Assembly (NCBI GenBank): GCA_016210245.1
Contig: JACQUR010000011.1
Coordinates: 1 to 19,022, forward strand
From: Chloroflexota bacterium
GTDB lineage: Bacteria > Chloroflexota > UBA6077 > JACQUR01
DNA length: 19,022 nt
Direction of reading: 5' to 3'
The position numbers and the translations under genes are program-made. Below the pieces are notes generated by a model that saw nothing but the letters and a program-made list of their open reading frames with translations, was not told the DNA's origin and ran no database searches. This document shows positions 1 to 7,089 of the stretch, piece by piece. The first letter of the stretch is position 1, and each line of letters starts with the position of its first letter.

Positions 1-23
1 CGGGGCGTGGAGCGGCTCGCCCG

Positions 24-77
24 CGCAGACAGGATGTCTGCGCTCCCAGGCAGGCCCACGCTCCCAGAAAGGCCCAC
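24..77. repeat. Small hairpin plus 18-bp tandem direct repeat
   Basis: A perfect stem with 8-bp arms (CGCAGACA / TGTCTGCG, 3-nt loop) spans 24-42. It runs into two near-identical 18-bp copies at 42-59 and 60-77 that differ at two positions. The element lies beyond the 3' end of dxr and no gene is visible in 1-147. It could contribute to 3'-end formation, but there is no T-tract, so I call it only a repeat. Confidence 0.6.
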
Positions 78-108
78 GCTTCGCCCGCAAAATCGTGAAT
101 CGCACCCC

Positions 109-157
109 CTGCCGACTGCCTTCCGCCGACTGCCTCCCGCCGGCCGCCTACCGGCTG
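109..157. repeat. Degenerate heptamer tract at dxr 3' end
   Basis: Seven consecutive 7-bp units follow the pattern CYGCCKN (CTGCCGA, CTGCCTT, CCGCCGA, CTGCCTC, CCGCCGG, CCGCCTA, CCGGCTG). The dxr stop codon (complement of CTA at 148-150) lies inside the sixth unit, so the last residues of DXR and its stop are read from the tract. The 7-bp period is visible directly; any function is unknown. Confidence 0.6.
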
Positions 158-1377
158 CTAAATGCCAGTCTCCGAGTGTGCTCGCGCGCCCAGGCATCGG
201 CGGCCAGCACTTGCTCCAGCGAGGGCTGCAGCGCAGGCACGTGGGCGTGGAGGGTCTGCTCGATCAGCCGTGGGATGTGGTCGAAGCGGAGACAGCCGGA
301 GAGAAAAAGCTGGACGGCCTGCTCGTTGGCGGCGTTCAGCACGGCCGGGTAGGTGCCGCCCCGCTGCCCGGCCTCGTAGGCCAGGAAGGGCGCCGGGTAC
401 TTCTGGCGGTCCACCGCCTCGAACGTCAGGCGGCCAAGGCGGGCCAGGTCGAGCGACTGGACCTGCGTCTCCAGTCGCTCCGGGTAGGTGAGCGCACACT
501 GGATCGGCAGGCGCATGTCCGGGACCGCCAACTGCGCCTTGACCGACCCGTCGATGAACTCCACCAGCGCGTGGATGATGCTCTCGCGATGAAGCACGAT
601 CTCGATGCGGGCGAAGTCCAGGTCGAACAGCCAGGAGGCCTCCAGCACCTCCAACCCCTTGTTCATCAGGGTAGCGGAGTCGACGGTGATCTTGGGGCCC
701 ATCTGCCAGGTCGGGTGCTGGAGCGCCTGCTCGGGCGTTACGTGCGCCAGGTGCTCGCGCGGCACGTCGCGGAAGGCGCCGCCGGAGGCGGTCAGGGTGA
801 CGCGGCGGACGGCGTCGGCCCCGCCGTCGCCCTCCTCGCCGCGCAGGCACTGCCAGAGGGCGCTGTGCTCGCTGTCCACCGGCAGGACGGCGCTGCCATG
901 CTCCCGCGCGGCCGCCATCACCAGGTGGCCGGCCATGACCAGCGCCTCCTTGTTGGCCAGGGCCACCCGCTTGCCCGCCCGCAGGGCCGCCAGAGTGGGC
1001 CTCAGGCCAGCCTTGCCCGCTGGGGCGACCAGCACCAGGTCCACGTCCGGATGTGCGGCCACCTGCTCCAGCGCCGCCTCGCCCACCAGCCGCTCCGTTC
1101 GAGGCCAGGGCCAGGCCTCCGCACCACCCGCTTCCACCACCGCGGCCAGCGCAGGCGCAAACTCCGCCACCTGGGCTCGGAGCGCCGCCGAGTCCGAGCG
1201 GGCGGCCAGGGCCACCACTTCCAGGCGGCTGGGGTGCCAGCGGACGACCTCGAGCGCCTGCGTTCCAATGGAGCCAGTGCTGCCAAGGATCGCCAGACGG
1301 GTGGGGCGATTTTGGATTTTGGATTTTGGATTTTGGATTGGCGTCACCGACTCCATAATCCAAAATCCATAATCCAT
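148..1377 (-). CDS. dxr: 1-deoxy-D-xylulose 5-phosphate reductoisomerase
   Basis: The first committed MEP-pathway enzyme, which converts DXP to 2-C-methyl-D-erythritol 4-phosphate with NADPH and a divalent metal in the cytoplasm. The NADPH-binding motif GSTGSIG is at about residues 32-38, followed by LANKEALV, the metal-binding PVDSEH block, TASGGAFR, KITVDSATLMNKGLE and the C-terminal LNAANE block. The substrate-loop motif reads HRESIIH where HPQS-type loops are common. About 23 N-terminal residues before RLAILGST come from a GGATTTT/CCATAAT heptamer repeat and give low-complexity text such as NPKSK. Possible in-frame starts are ATG 1377, ATG 1356 and GTG 1350, and none has a clear Shine-Dalgarno. 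It lies 13 nt after the uppS stop and is the last visible gene of the operon. Identity is firm; the start is not. Confidence 0.95.
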   Translation of the reverse strand: MDYGFWIMESVTPIQNPKSKIQNRPTRLAILGSTGSIGTQALEVVRWHPSRLEVVALAARSDSAALRAQVAEFAPALAAVVEAGGAEAWPWPRTERLVGEAALEQVAAHPDVDLVLVAPAGKAGLRPTLAALRAGKRVALANKEALVMAGHLVMAAAREHGSAVLPVDSEHSALWQCLRGEEGDGGADAVRRVTLTASGGAFRDVPREHLAHVTPEQALQHPTWQMGPKITVDSATLMNKGLEVLEASWLFDLDFARIEIVLHRESIIHALVEFIDGSVKAQLAVPDMRLPIQCALTYPERLETQVQSLDLARLGRLTFEAVDRQKYPAPFLAYEAGQRGGTYPAVLNAANEQAVQLFLSGCLRFDHIPRLIEQTLHAHVPALQPSLEQVLAADAWAREHTRRLAFSSR

Positions 1378-1390
1378 AATCCAAAATCCA
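1308..1390. repeat. Heptamer inverted repeat (GGATTTT / CCATAAT, CCAAAAT)
   Basis: The left arm, 1308-1341, is made of GGATTTT units. The right arm, 1353-1390, is made of CCATAAT and CCAAAAT units. They can pair around an 11-nt centre. The element fills the uppS-dxr junction and encodes the N-terminus of the annotated DXR. It is strikingly AT-rich in a GC-rich genome. Similar tracts are known to be scattered through Chloroflexota and cyanobacterial genomes (family knowledge from memory). Confidence 0.85.
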
Positions 1391-2122
1391 TCACAGGCTC
1401 CCGAAGCGCCGCTGGCGGGCGCCGTAGGCGTAGAGGGCGGCGTGCAGGTGCTCTGGCCCGAAATCTGGCCAGTAGGTGGGGGTCGACCAGTACTCGGCGT
1501 AGGCCGCCTGCCACAGCAGGAAGTTGCTCAGGCGCATCTCGCCCGCGGTGCGGATGACCAGGTCGGGGTCTGGCAGCGAGGCGGTGTAGAGATGCGAGGC
1601 GAGCAGCTCCTCCGTGACCTGGTCGGCCGGGATGCCCGCCTCGATCACCCGCTGCACCGCATGCACGATCTCCGCCCGCCCCCCGTAGTTGAAGGCCACG
1701 TTCACCACCAGGCGAGAGTTCCCGCGCGTGTACTCGACCGCGTGGCGTACCCGGGCGGCGAGCGACTCGGGGATGTCGGCCAGACTGCCCAGGTGGCGGA
1801 TCTGCGCGCCGTTGCGGTGTAGCTCCTCGGTCTCACGGTCGATCACCTCGCCCAGGAGGGCGAACAGGCCGCGGACCTCGGCAGGCGGCCGCTTCCAGTT
1901 CTCGGTGGAGAAAGCGTACAGGGTAAGCACCTTGATGCCGAACTCGGCGCAGGCCTCGACGGTGCGCCGGATGTTCGCGGTGCCAGCGCGGTGCCCTTCC
2001 AGGCGGGGCAGGCCGCGTTCGCGCGCCCAGCGGCCATTGCCATCCATGATGATCGCCACGTGCTGGGGCACGACCGTGAGCGGGGCGAGGGCGCCGCCGC
2101 GCATCTCCGCGCTCGCGCCCAT
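1391..2122 (-). CDS. uppS: Isoprenyl transferase (undecaprenyl diphosphate synthase family)
   Basis: A cis-prenyltransferase that condenses isopentenyl diphosphate onto an allylic diphosphate to make the polyprenyl carrier for cell-wall and glycan synthesis. All family signatures are present: HVAIIMDGNGRWA near residue 21 with the catalytic Asp, a GHRAG block, YAFSTENW, FNYGGR, and the C-terminal DPDLVIRTAGE...SNFLLWQ...AEYW block. The length of 243 residues is typical. The ATG overlaps the frr TGA by one base (TGATG), which indicates translational coupling. It precedes dxr, the pathway that supplies its substrate. The exact chain length of the product cannot be read from sequence. Confidence 0.96.
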   Translation of the reverse strand: MGASAEMRGGALAPLTVVPQHVAIIMDGNGRWARERGLPRLEGHRAGTANIRRTVEACAEFGIKVLTLYAFSTENWKRPPAEVRGLFALLGEVIDRETEELHRNGAQIRHLGSLADIPESLAARVRHAVEYTRGNSRLVVNVAFNYGGRAEIVHAVQRVIEAGIPADQVTEELLASHLYTASLPDPDLVIRTAGEMRLSNFLLWQAAYAEYWSTPTYWPDFGPEHLHAALYAYGARQRRFGSL

Positions 2123-2679
2123 CAGACCTCCAGCACCTCCTGTTCCTTGCGCTGGCCCACCTCGTCCACCTGGGCGATGTACTGGTGGGCCAGCTTGTCC
2201 AGGCGTTCGTGGGCGCGCTTGGCCTCGTCTTCGGAAACCTGCTTGTCTTTCTCGAGCTTCTTCAACTCCTCCAGGGAATCGCGCCGGATATTGCGAATCG
2301 CCACCCGTCCTTCTTCAGCCCGGCGGTGTACACTCTTGACCAGGTCCTTGCGCCGTTGTTCTGTCAACTGGGGCACGATCAGGCGGATGGCGGTGCCATC
2401 GCTCGACGGGTTCAGCCCCAGGTCCGACTTGAGGATCGCCTTCTCGATCGCTCCAATCATGCCGCGTTCCCAGGGCTGGATGACGATCATGCGTGGCTCG
2501 GGGACGGCGATGCTAGCCAGGGCGTTGATGGGCGTCGGCGCGCCGTAGTAGTCGACCTGGACCTTGTCGAGCAGCGACGGGCTGGCGCGCCCGGTGCGAA
2601 TGGTGGCCAGGTCCTTCCTGGTGATCTCGACCGCCTTCTGCATCTTGTGCTCGGCGGCGCTGAAGAGCTTGTCGATCAT
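2122..2679 (-). CDS. frr: Ribosome recycling factor
   Basis: RRF works with EF-G to split post-termination ribosomes. The 185-residue length is canonical. Family blocks are visible: LATIRTGRASPSLLDKVQVDYYGAPTP near residues 24-50, IQPWE, IEKAILKSDLGLNPSSDG, and VPQLTEQRRKDLVKSVHRRAEEGRVAIRNIRRD. The charged helical C-terminus is also present. The ATG at 2679 has a GGGGAGAGG purine tract just upstream. It sits 27 nt downstream of pyrH and overlaps uppS by one base, the standard pyrH-frr-uppS arrangement. Confidence 0.97.
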   Translation of the reverse strand: MIDKLFSAAEHKMQKAVEITRKDLATIRTGRASPSLLDKVQVDYYGAPTPINALASIAVPEPRMIVIQPWERGMIGAIEKAILKSDLGLNPSSDGTAIRLIVPQLTEQRRKDLVKSVHRRAEEGRVAIRNIRRDSLEELKKLEKDKQVSEDEAKRAHERLDKLAHQYIAQVDEVGQRKEQEVLEV

Positions 2680-2706
2680 GGGACCTCTCCCCGCGAGAGA
2701 ATGCGC

Positions 2707-3429
2707 CTAGGAGATGAGGGTGCCGATCTGCTCTCCCTCGATGATGCGGCGGAGATTGCTGCTCGGCTGCAGGCCGAAAACGATGATGGGCAGCTTGTGC
2801 TCCATGCACATCGTGACCGCCGTGCTGTCCATCACTTGCAGGCCGCTCTCGATGAACTCCATGTAGCTGAGCCGGTGGTACTTGCGCGCGTGGGGGGTGG
2901 TGGCAGGGTCGGCCTCGTAGACCCCGTCGACCCGGTTCTTGGCCATCAGCAGCACCTCCGCCCCGATCTCGAGCGCCCGCAGAGCGGCCGCGGTGTCGGT
3001 GGAGAAGTAGGGGTTGCCGGTCCCGGCGGCGAAGATGACCACCCGCCCCTTCTCCAGGTGGCGGATCGCGCGGCGGCGGATGTACGGCTCCGCCACTTCG
3101 GTCATGGTGATCGCGCTCTGGACGCGCGTGGGGATGTTGCGCTTCTCGACGTTGCTCTGCACCGCCAGCGCGTTGATGACCGTAGCCAGCATGCCCATGT
3201 AGTCCGCCGTGGCGCGGTCCATGCCCCGGGTACTGGCCGGCTCGCCCCGCCAGATGTTGCCCCCGCCAATGACTACGCCTACCTGCACGCCCATCTCGAC
3301 CACGCCGGCCACCTGGCCGGCCACGTAGTCGACCGTGGCCGGGTCGATGCCAAACTGCTTCTCGCCCTGCAGCGCCTGGCCACTGAACTTGAGCATGACG
3401 CGCTGATAGCGCGTCCCTGGCACTGCCAT
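2707..3429 (-). CDS. pyrH: Uridylate (UMP) kinase
   Basis: An amino-acid-kinase-fold enzyme that phosphorylates UMP to UDP using ATP in pyrimidine nucleotide synthesis. Motifs include LKFSGQAL near the N-terminus (family usually KLSGE), GGGNIWRG, MDRATADYMGMLATVINALAVQ, the nucleotide loop AGTGNPYFSTDTAAALRA, and KNRVDGVYEADP. I place the start at ATG 3429 (240 residues), 8 nt after AAGGTG. An in-frame GTG directly before it at 3432 is possible but too close to the same Shine-Dalgarno. It is separated from tsf by a heptamer-repeat hairpin and is followed by frr. Confidence 0.96.
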   Translation of the reverse strand: MAVPGTRYQRVMLKFSGQALQGEKQFGIDPATVDYVAGQVAGVVEMGVQVGVVIGGGNIWRGEPASTRGMDRATADYMGMLATVINALAVQSNVEKRNIPTRVQSAITMTEVAEPYIRRRAIRHLEKGRVVIFAAGTGNPYFSTDTAAALRALEIGAEVLLMAKNRVDGVYEADPATTPHARKYHRLSYMEFIESGLQVMDSTAVTMCMEHKLPIIVFGLQPSSNLRRIIEGEQIGTLIS

Positions 3430-3448
3430 CACTCGCTCACCTTACGAA

Positions 3449-3546
3449 GTTGACAGTTGACAGTCGACAGTCGACAGAAACACCGGCGAGGTTGACGGTT
3501 GACTGCTAACTGTCAACTCATGTCGACTGTCAACTGTCGACTCGAC
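3449..3546. repeat. Heptamer inverted repeat (TTGACAG / CTGTCAA)
   Basis: The left arm, 3449-3477, is four tandem TTGACAG or TCGACAG units. The right arm, 3491-3546, carries the complementary CTGTCAA and CTGTCGA units plus two forward-type copies. A stem of about 20 bp is possible. It fills almost all of the tsf-pyrH gap and ends at the tsf stop. TTGACA resembles a -35 hexamer, but no matching -10 was found, so I do not call a promoter. Confidence 0.85.
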
Positions 3547-4050
3547 CTACTCTGCCCCCAGCTCGTAGCGGCAGAAGCGTCGAACGACGACGTTCTCGCC
3601 GAGCTTCCTGATCGCCTCGTTGATCAGGTCCTGGACCGTTTGCGAGGGATCCTTGATGAACGGCTGCTCGAGCAGCGGCAAGTCCTCCTCTGCCGTGGAG
3701 TCAGCCCCCGCTTCACCCGCGACAGAGCGCGGGTTGGTCGCGGCGACCTGCATGGCCAGATCGTGGGCCAGCCGCTTGAACTCGTCGGTGCGCGCCACGA
3801 AGTCGGTCTCGCAGTTGACCTCCACCAGCACGCCGATCCGGCCGCCGGCGTGGACGTAGGCCTCCACCAGCCCCTGGGCGGCCACACGCCCCGCCCTCTT
3901 GGCAGCCCGGGCCAGCCCCCACTCGCGCAGCAGCTCCTCGGCCCGCGCGAGGTTGCGGCTGGACGCCTCCAGCGCCCGCTTGGACTCCATCACCCCCGCG
4001 CCCGTCTTCTCCCGCAGCGCCTTGATTGCTTCAGTCGTCACGCCTGCCAA
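3547..4050 (-). CDS. tsf: Elongation factor Ts, short form
   Basis: The nucleotide-exchange factor that regenerates EF-Tu-GTP. The N-terminal UBA-like domain (TTEAIKALREKTGAGVMESKRAL, residues about 5-27) is followed by the core signature EVNCETDFVARTDEFKRLAHDLAMQVAA (about 77-104). A C-terminal block (SQTVQDLINEAIRKLGENVVVRRFCRYELG) ends the protein. At 167 residues it is far shorter than the E. coli protein of about 283 and matches compact versions with a reduced core. The start is a TTG at 4050. AGGAGG on the minus strand (4059-4064) sits 8 nt upstream, which supports TTG over the GTG three codons downstream. The stop is TAG. It follows rpsB by 57 nt. Confidence 0.96.
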   Translation of the reverse strand: MAGVTTEAIKALREKTGAGVMESKRALEASSRNLARAEELLREWGLARAAKRAGRVAAQGLVEAYVHAGGRIGVLVEVNCETDFVARTDEFKRLAHDLAMQVAATNPRSVAGEAGADSTAEEDLPLLEQPFIKDPSQTVQDLINEAIRKLGENVVVRRFCRYELGAE

Positions 4051-4107
4051 GACTTCTTCCTCCTACTTCCCATACGTGCCGGGCGCGCAACACCCCCCGC
4101 CGCGCCC

Positions 4108-5127
4108 TCACTCGACCACCTCGTCCTCGACCTCGCCCCCACCCGGCTTCCGCCGGGGGCGCCGACGCGGCCGCCGCCCCGCCGCGGCCTCAGCCGCGGC
4201 CGGCGCGGCCGCGGGTGCCAACTGGGCCGCGAGCTGCGGGTCCAGCGCCACCGCGCTGGCGAGCTCGCTGTCCGCCAGCTCGACGGCCACGGGTAGCTCG
4301 GCTTCGCCCGCGGCCACCGGCTCCCCGGCCTGGCGGAGCATCTCGGCTTCGACGTCGGCGAAAGCGCCCACCTCGACGACTTCTGGCTCGGCTTCAGCGG
4401 GTTCTTCCTCCGCCTCCTCTTCGGCCGCCAGGGCGGACTCACGCTGCTGGCGCCCTTCGATCGCCGCGTCGGCGACCTTGCTGGTCAGCAGCCGGATCGC
4501 CCGGATGGCGTCGTCGTTGGCCGGGACGGGGTGGTCGATAAGGTCAGGGTTGCAGTTGGTATCCACCATCGCCACGATCGGAATCTCCATCCGCCGCGCC
4601 TCGCGCACGGCGATGTCCTCGCGATGGGGATCGACGATGAAGACGGCCTGCGGCAGCCGCTGCAGGTCGCGGATGCCGCCCAGCAGGCGCTGCAGCTTGG
4701 TCATCTCGTCGGTCAGCTTGGCGGCCTCCTTCTTGGGCAAGCGCTCGAAATCGCCGCGGTCGCGGCGCAACTCCAGGTCCTTCAGACGCTCGACGCGGCT
4801 CTTGATCGTCTGGAAGTTGGTGAGCATCCCGCCCATCCAGCGCTGGCTGACGAACGGCATGGTGGCGCGCCTGGACTCTTCCTCGATGGTTTCCTGGGCC
4901 TGCTTCTTGGTGCCGACGAAGAGGACGACCCCGCCGTTGGCGGCAAGCTGGCGCACGAAGTTCATCGCCTCTTCGAGCTTCTTGACCGTCTGCTGCAGGT
5001 CGATGATGTGGATGCCGTTGCGCTCGGTGAAGATGAAGGGCTTCATCCTCGGGTCCCAGCGCCGGGTCTGGTGCCCGAAGTGGACCCCCGCCTCGAGCAG
5101 GGTCTTCATCTGAACTGGACTGGGCAT
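4108..5127 (-). CDS. rpsB: 30S ribosomal protein S2 with long C-terminal extension
   Basis: Small-subunit protein bS2. The core covers residues 1-226: MKTLLEAGVHFGHQTRRWDPRMKPFIF, ERNGIHIIDLQQT, LFVGTKKQAQ, QRWMGGMLTNFQTIK, DPHREDIAVREARRMEIPIVAMVDTNCNPD and IDHPVPANDDAIRAIRLL. Residues about 227-339 are extra: a Glu/Ala-rich acidic linker, an Ala/Pro tract, then a basic cluster (GRRPRRRPRRKP, 317-328) and an acidic tail. The family is usually about 230-260 residues. The ATG at 5127 has AAGGAG (minus strand, 5136-5141) 8 nt upstream. An upstream ATG at 5220 would add 31 residues unlike S2, so I reject it. It heads the operon behind a structured leader. Confidence 0.96.
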   Translation of the reverse strand: MPSPVQMKTLLEAGVHFGHQTRRWDPRMKPFIFTERNGIHIIDLQQTVKKLEEAMNFVRQLAANGGVVLFVGTKKQAQETIEEESRRATMPFVSQRWMGGMLTNFQTIKSRVERLKDLELRRDRGDFERLPKKEAAKLTDEMTKLQRLLGGIRDLQRLPQAVFIVDPHREDIAVREARRMEIPIVAMVDTNCNPDLIDHPVPANDDAIRAIRLLTSKVADAAIEGRQQRESALAAEEEAEEEPAEAEPEVVEVGAFADVEAEMLRQAGEPVAAGEAELPVAVELADSELASAVALDPQLAAQLAPAAAPAAAEAAAGRRPRRRPRRKPGGGEVEDEVVE

Positions 5128-5316
5128 GGAAAGCACTCCTTCGTTCTTGAACGTCCGCGACCTTCGACCCGCCGGGAACCCGCCGCGCACCACACCCAGG
5201 CAAACCAACCACGGTGGCAAGCATGGGGCGGAAGGGCCTCTGCGGCCCTTCTCGAGGCGCGCCGGGCACGACCCGGTCGGTCCAGCCGCGTGCGAACTGG
5301 CGAGAGACGTCGCCGC
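5128..5316 (-). promoter_or_regulatory. Structured 5' leader of rpsB
   Basis: About 190 nt separate the predicted transcription start from the rpsB ATG. The leader holds a perfect 8-bp stem (GAAGGGCC / GGCCCTTC, 5231-5251, 5-nt loop) and a 5-bp stem CCGGG/CCCGG at 5262-5276. Many rpsB operons are autoregulated by S2 binding to such leaders (family knowledge). I cannot match this one to a known leader class from memory, so autoregulation is inference. Confidence 0.4.
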
Positions 5317-5321
5317 ACTCG

Positions 5322-5330
5322 ATTATAGCA
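5322..5330 (-). promoter_or_regulatory. Extended -10 promoter of the rpsB operon
   Basis: On the minus strand the sequence reads TGCTATAAT: a consensus -10 hexamer TATAAT (5322-5327) preceded by the TGn extension. The -35 region (about 5345-5350, CCGCAG) is not consensus, as is usual for extended -10 promoters. The same GGATGCTATAATC string recurs upstream of alaS. Confidence 0.7.
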
Positions 5331-5371
5331 TCCGGACGCAGCCGCTGCGGAGCGGCCGGCCTGGCCAAGAG

Positions 5372-5396
5372 CCTGGCTGAGCGGCGCTCCGCCAGG
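5372..5396 (-). other. Stem-loop between mltG and the rpsB promoter
   Basis: CCTGGC / GCCAGG arms enclose an inner GAGC-GCC-GCTC stem, giving one long hairpin about 80 nt after the mltG stop. It could end the alaS-mltG transcript before the rpsB promoter. There is no T-run after it, so a factor-independent terminator is not established. The rest of 5397-5472 shows nothing gene-like. Confidence 0.35.
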
Positions 5397-5472
5397 GACG
5401 GCTGTCTGATTCGCCGCGCGGCTGCCAGGAGCGAGCCGCGAGCCCTCGCCTTTCAAGAGCGCCTTGACTGCT

Positions 5473-6576
5473 CTAGCGCCCCCCGGCTCCAGCCACCGGC
5501 GTGCCCAGACGCAGGATGTTCAGGTTGTGCTCGTCGAGCGTGCGGGCGAAGACGTGGCTGCCGTCCTGGCGGGCGACGAAGTAGTAGTACTCGGTGGGTT
5601 GGGGGTCCACGGCCGCCTGGAGGGAGGCCAGGCCGGGGTTGCAGATGGGGCCGGGGGGCAGGCCCTTGACCTGGTAGGTGTTGAAGGGCGAAGGCAGAGC
5701 CAGGTCCTCAGGCTGCAGCTCCTGCTTCCAGAAGCCGAGGGCGGCGGCCGCCCGCGGGTTCTGGTTGGCCACGGCGTACTGGACCGTTGGGTCCGCCTGC
5801 AGCGGCATGGCGGCCTTGAGGCGATTGTGGAACACGCCGGAGATGAGGCGGCGCTCCTGGGACACGGCCGCCTCGCGCTCGACGATCGAGGCCAGCGTCA
5901 CCGCCTGGTGCAGCGTCAGCCCGACGGCCCGGGCCTTGCGTCGCAGCTCGGCGTCGAACTGCTGGTCGAACTGGCGGACCATCAGCTCGGCGATCTTCTC
6001 CGCGCTGGCATTGAGCTCCACCTCGTAGGTCTCCGGGAACAGGTAGCCCTCCAGGCTGGAGGGCTCGCCCACGAGCTGGTGGAAGGGCGCGATCCGCGCG
6101 GGCGCCGCCACCACGGCCAGGAAGGCCTCGGCCTTCACCAGGCCCTGGGTTTCCAGGCGCTGGGCTACCTCGGCCGCGCGCCAGCCCTCCGGGATGGTGA
6201 ACCGGCGCCCGCGCGCCACGCTGCCCGCCACCAGCACATCCACGATCTCGCCCGTGGCCATGGTGGCCCGCAGCTCGTACTCCCCACGACCCAGCTTGCT
6301 CTCCACGCCCCGCGTCCGCACCAGGGTGCGAAAGACCAGCGCCGAGCGAATGAGCCCCTGCTGCTCCAGCGCCTGCCCGATCTCGGCCGCAGATTGCCCC
6401 TCGCGCACCTGGAAGCGGCGGGGCGTGGGATCGTCGCTGGCTGGCCCATCCCAGCCGCTGGCCAGGGTACGCACCGCGTCGCCCGCGCCGCCCAGGGCCA
6501 GGTAGACGCTGGCCGCAGTGCCGAGGACGAACAGCCCGGCCACCAGGACGAGCAGCGCCCGCAGCAGCGCCCGCAT
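5473..6576 (-). CDS. mltG: Endolytic murein transglycosylase MltG (YceG family)
   Basis: A membrane-anchored lytic transglycosylase that cuts nascent peptidoglycan and is thought to terminate glycan elongation. Residues about 5-28 form one transmembrane segment, placing the rest outside the membrane. A LysM-like region (FQVREGQSAAEIGQALEQQGLI) precedes the catalytic domain. The domain contains EGYLFPETYEV, LASIVEREA with the presumed catalytic Glu, VFHNRLKAAMPLQADPTVQYA, SPFNTYQVKGLPPGPICNPG and YYYFVARQDGSHVFARTLDEHN. The 367-residue length fits. I choose ATG 6576, which overlaps the ruvX TGA by one base (TGATG) and starts just before the membrane helix. A more upstream ATG at 6654 would add 26 Arg/Gly-rich residues from inside ruvX. 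Confidence 0.94.
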   Translation of the reverse strand: MRALLRALLVLVAGLFVLGTAASVYLALGGAGDAVRTLASGWDGPASDDPTPRRFQVREGQSAAEIGQALEQQGLIRSALVFRTLVRTRGVESKLGRGEYELRATMATGEIVDVLVAGSVARGRRFTIPEGWRAAEVAQRLETQGLVKAEAFLAVVAAPARIAPFHQLVGEPSSLEGYLFPETYEVELNASAEKIAELMVRQFDQQFDAELRRKARAVGLTLHQAVTLASIVEREAAVSQERRLISGVFHNRLKAAMPLQADPTVQYAVANQNPRAAAALGFWKQELQPEDLALPSPFNTYQVKGLPPGPICNPGLASLQAAVDPQPTEYYYFVARQDGSHVFARTLDEHNLNILRLGTPVAGAGGR

Positions 6577-6989
6577 CACCGGCGCGCGTCCAGGTAGTCC
6601 TGGAGCAGCACCGCGGCGGCCACGGCGTCGACCATCTGCGCCCGGTCCTTCCATCGTCGCCCCGCTTCCCGGAGGCGACGCTGCGCCTCCACCGTGGTGT
6701 ACTGCTCGTTCCAGGTGTGGACCGGAACAGCGAGCTGTCGCCGCAGCGCCTCGGCGAAGCGCAGCGAGCGCTGGGCCTGCGGCCCGAGCTGGCCTGAGAG
6801 CGACACCGGCAGGCCAACGACCACCGCCTCCGCCCCCTCGCGCTGGACGAGGTCTGCGATCGCCGCGATCGCCGCCTGGAGCGACCGACGTGGCAGCACC
6901 TGCAGCGGGCGGGCGAGCAGCCCGGTCTCATCGCTCAGCGCCAGCCCGATTCGTCGCTCCCCAGGATCGATGCCCAGCACCCTGGCCAC
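6576..6989 (-). CDS. ruvX: YqgF/RuvX-type pre-16S rRNA nuclease
   Basis: An RNase-H-fold nuclease of the YqgF family, linked to 16S rRNA 5'-end maturation and historically annotated as a Holliday-junction resolvase homologue. The first catalytic block VLGIDPGERRIGLALSD is at residues 4-20. AVVVGLPVSLSG follows, then NEQYTTVEAQRRL in place of the usual DER.TT.EA (the Glu is kept), and MVDAVAAAVLLQDYLD with the third acid. GTG 6989 gives 137 residues, the usual length, starting right before the first strand with GGA upstream. A GTG at 7025 would add residues translated from the adjacent hairpin repeat and is less likely. The gene is coupled to mltG. Confidence 0.93.
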   Translation of the reverse strand: MARVLGIDPGERRIGLALSDETGLLARPLQVLPRRSLQAAIAAIADLVQREGAEAVVVGLPVSLSGQLGPQAQRSLRFAEALRRQLAVPVHTWNEQYTTVEAQRRLREAGRRWKDRAQMVDAVAAAVLLQDYLDARR

Positions 6990-7001
6990 GCGAGTTCCGT
7001 T

Positions 7002-7074
7002 TTCACCACGGAGACACGGAGACACGGAGCTCTCTTACAAGAAGCTCTCCGTGTCTCCGTGTCTCCGTGGTGAA
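7002..7074. repeat. Perfect 28-bp hairpin of ACGGAGAC repeats
   Basis: The left arm, 7002-7029, and right arm, 7047-7074, are perfect 28-bp inverted complements around a 17-nt centre. Each arm is built from tandem 8-bp ACGGAGAC / GTCTCCGT units. It lies between the stop of the baseplate-like gene (7090) and the ruvX start (6989). In the transcript it would form a very stable stem just upstream of ruvX. No T-tract follows. Confidence 0.92.
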
Positions 7075-7089
7075 CCTCGTAAGGCGCTC

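Noticed and set aside
7..1557. Long plus-strand ORF opposite dxr and uppS
   Set aside because: It is the antisense shadow of two well-supported genes in GC-rich DNA and has no family motifs.
2185..3453. 422-codon plus-strand ORF opposite frr and pyrH
   Set aside because: Composition is His/Asp/Leu/Arg-rich antisense text; the minus-strand genes carry full motif sets.
3449..3477. TTGACA strings as promoter -35 elements
   Set aside because: They are part of the heptamer array and no -10 hexamer lies at 16-19 bp on either strand.
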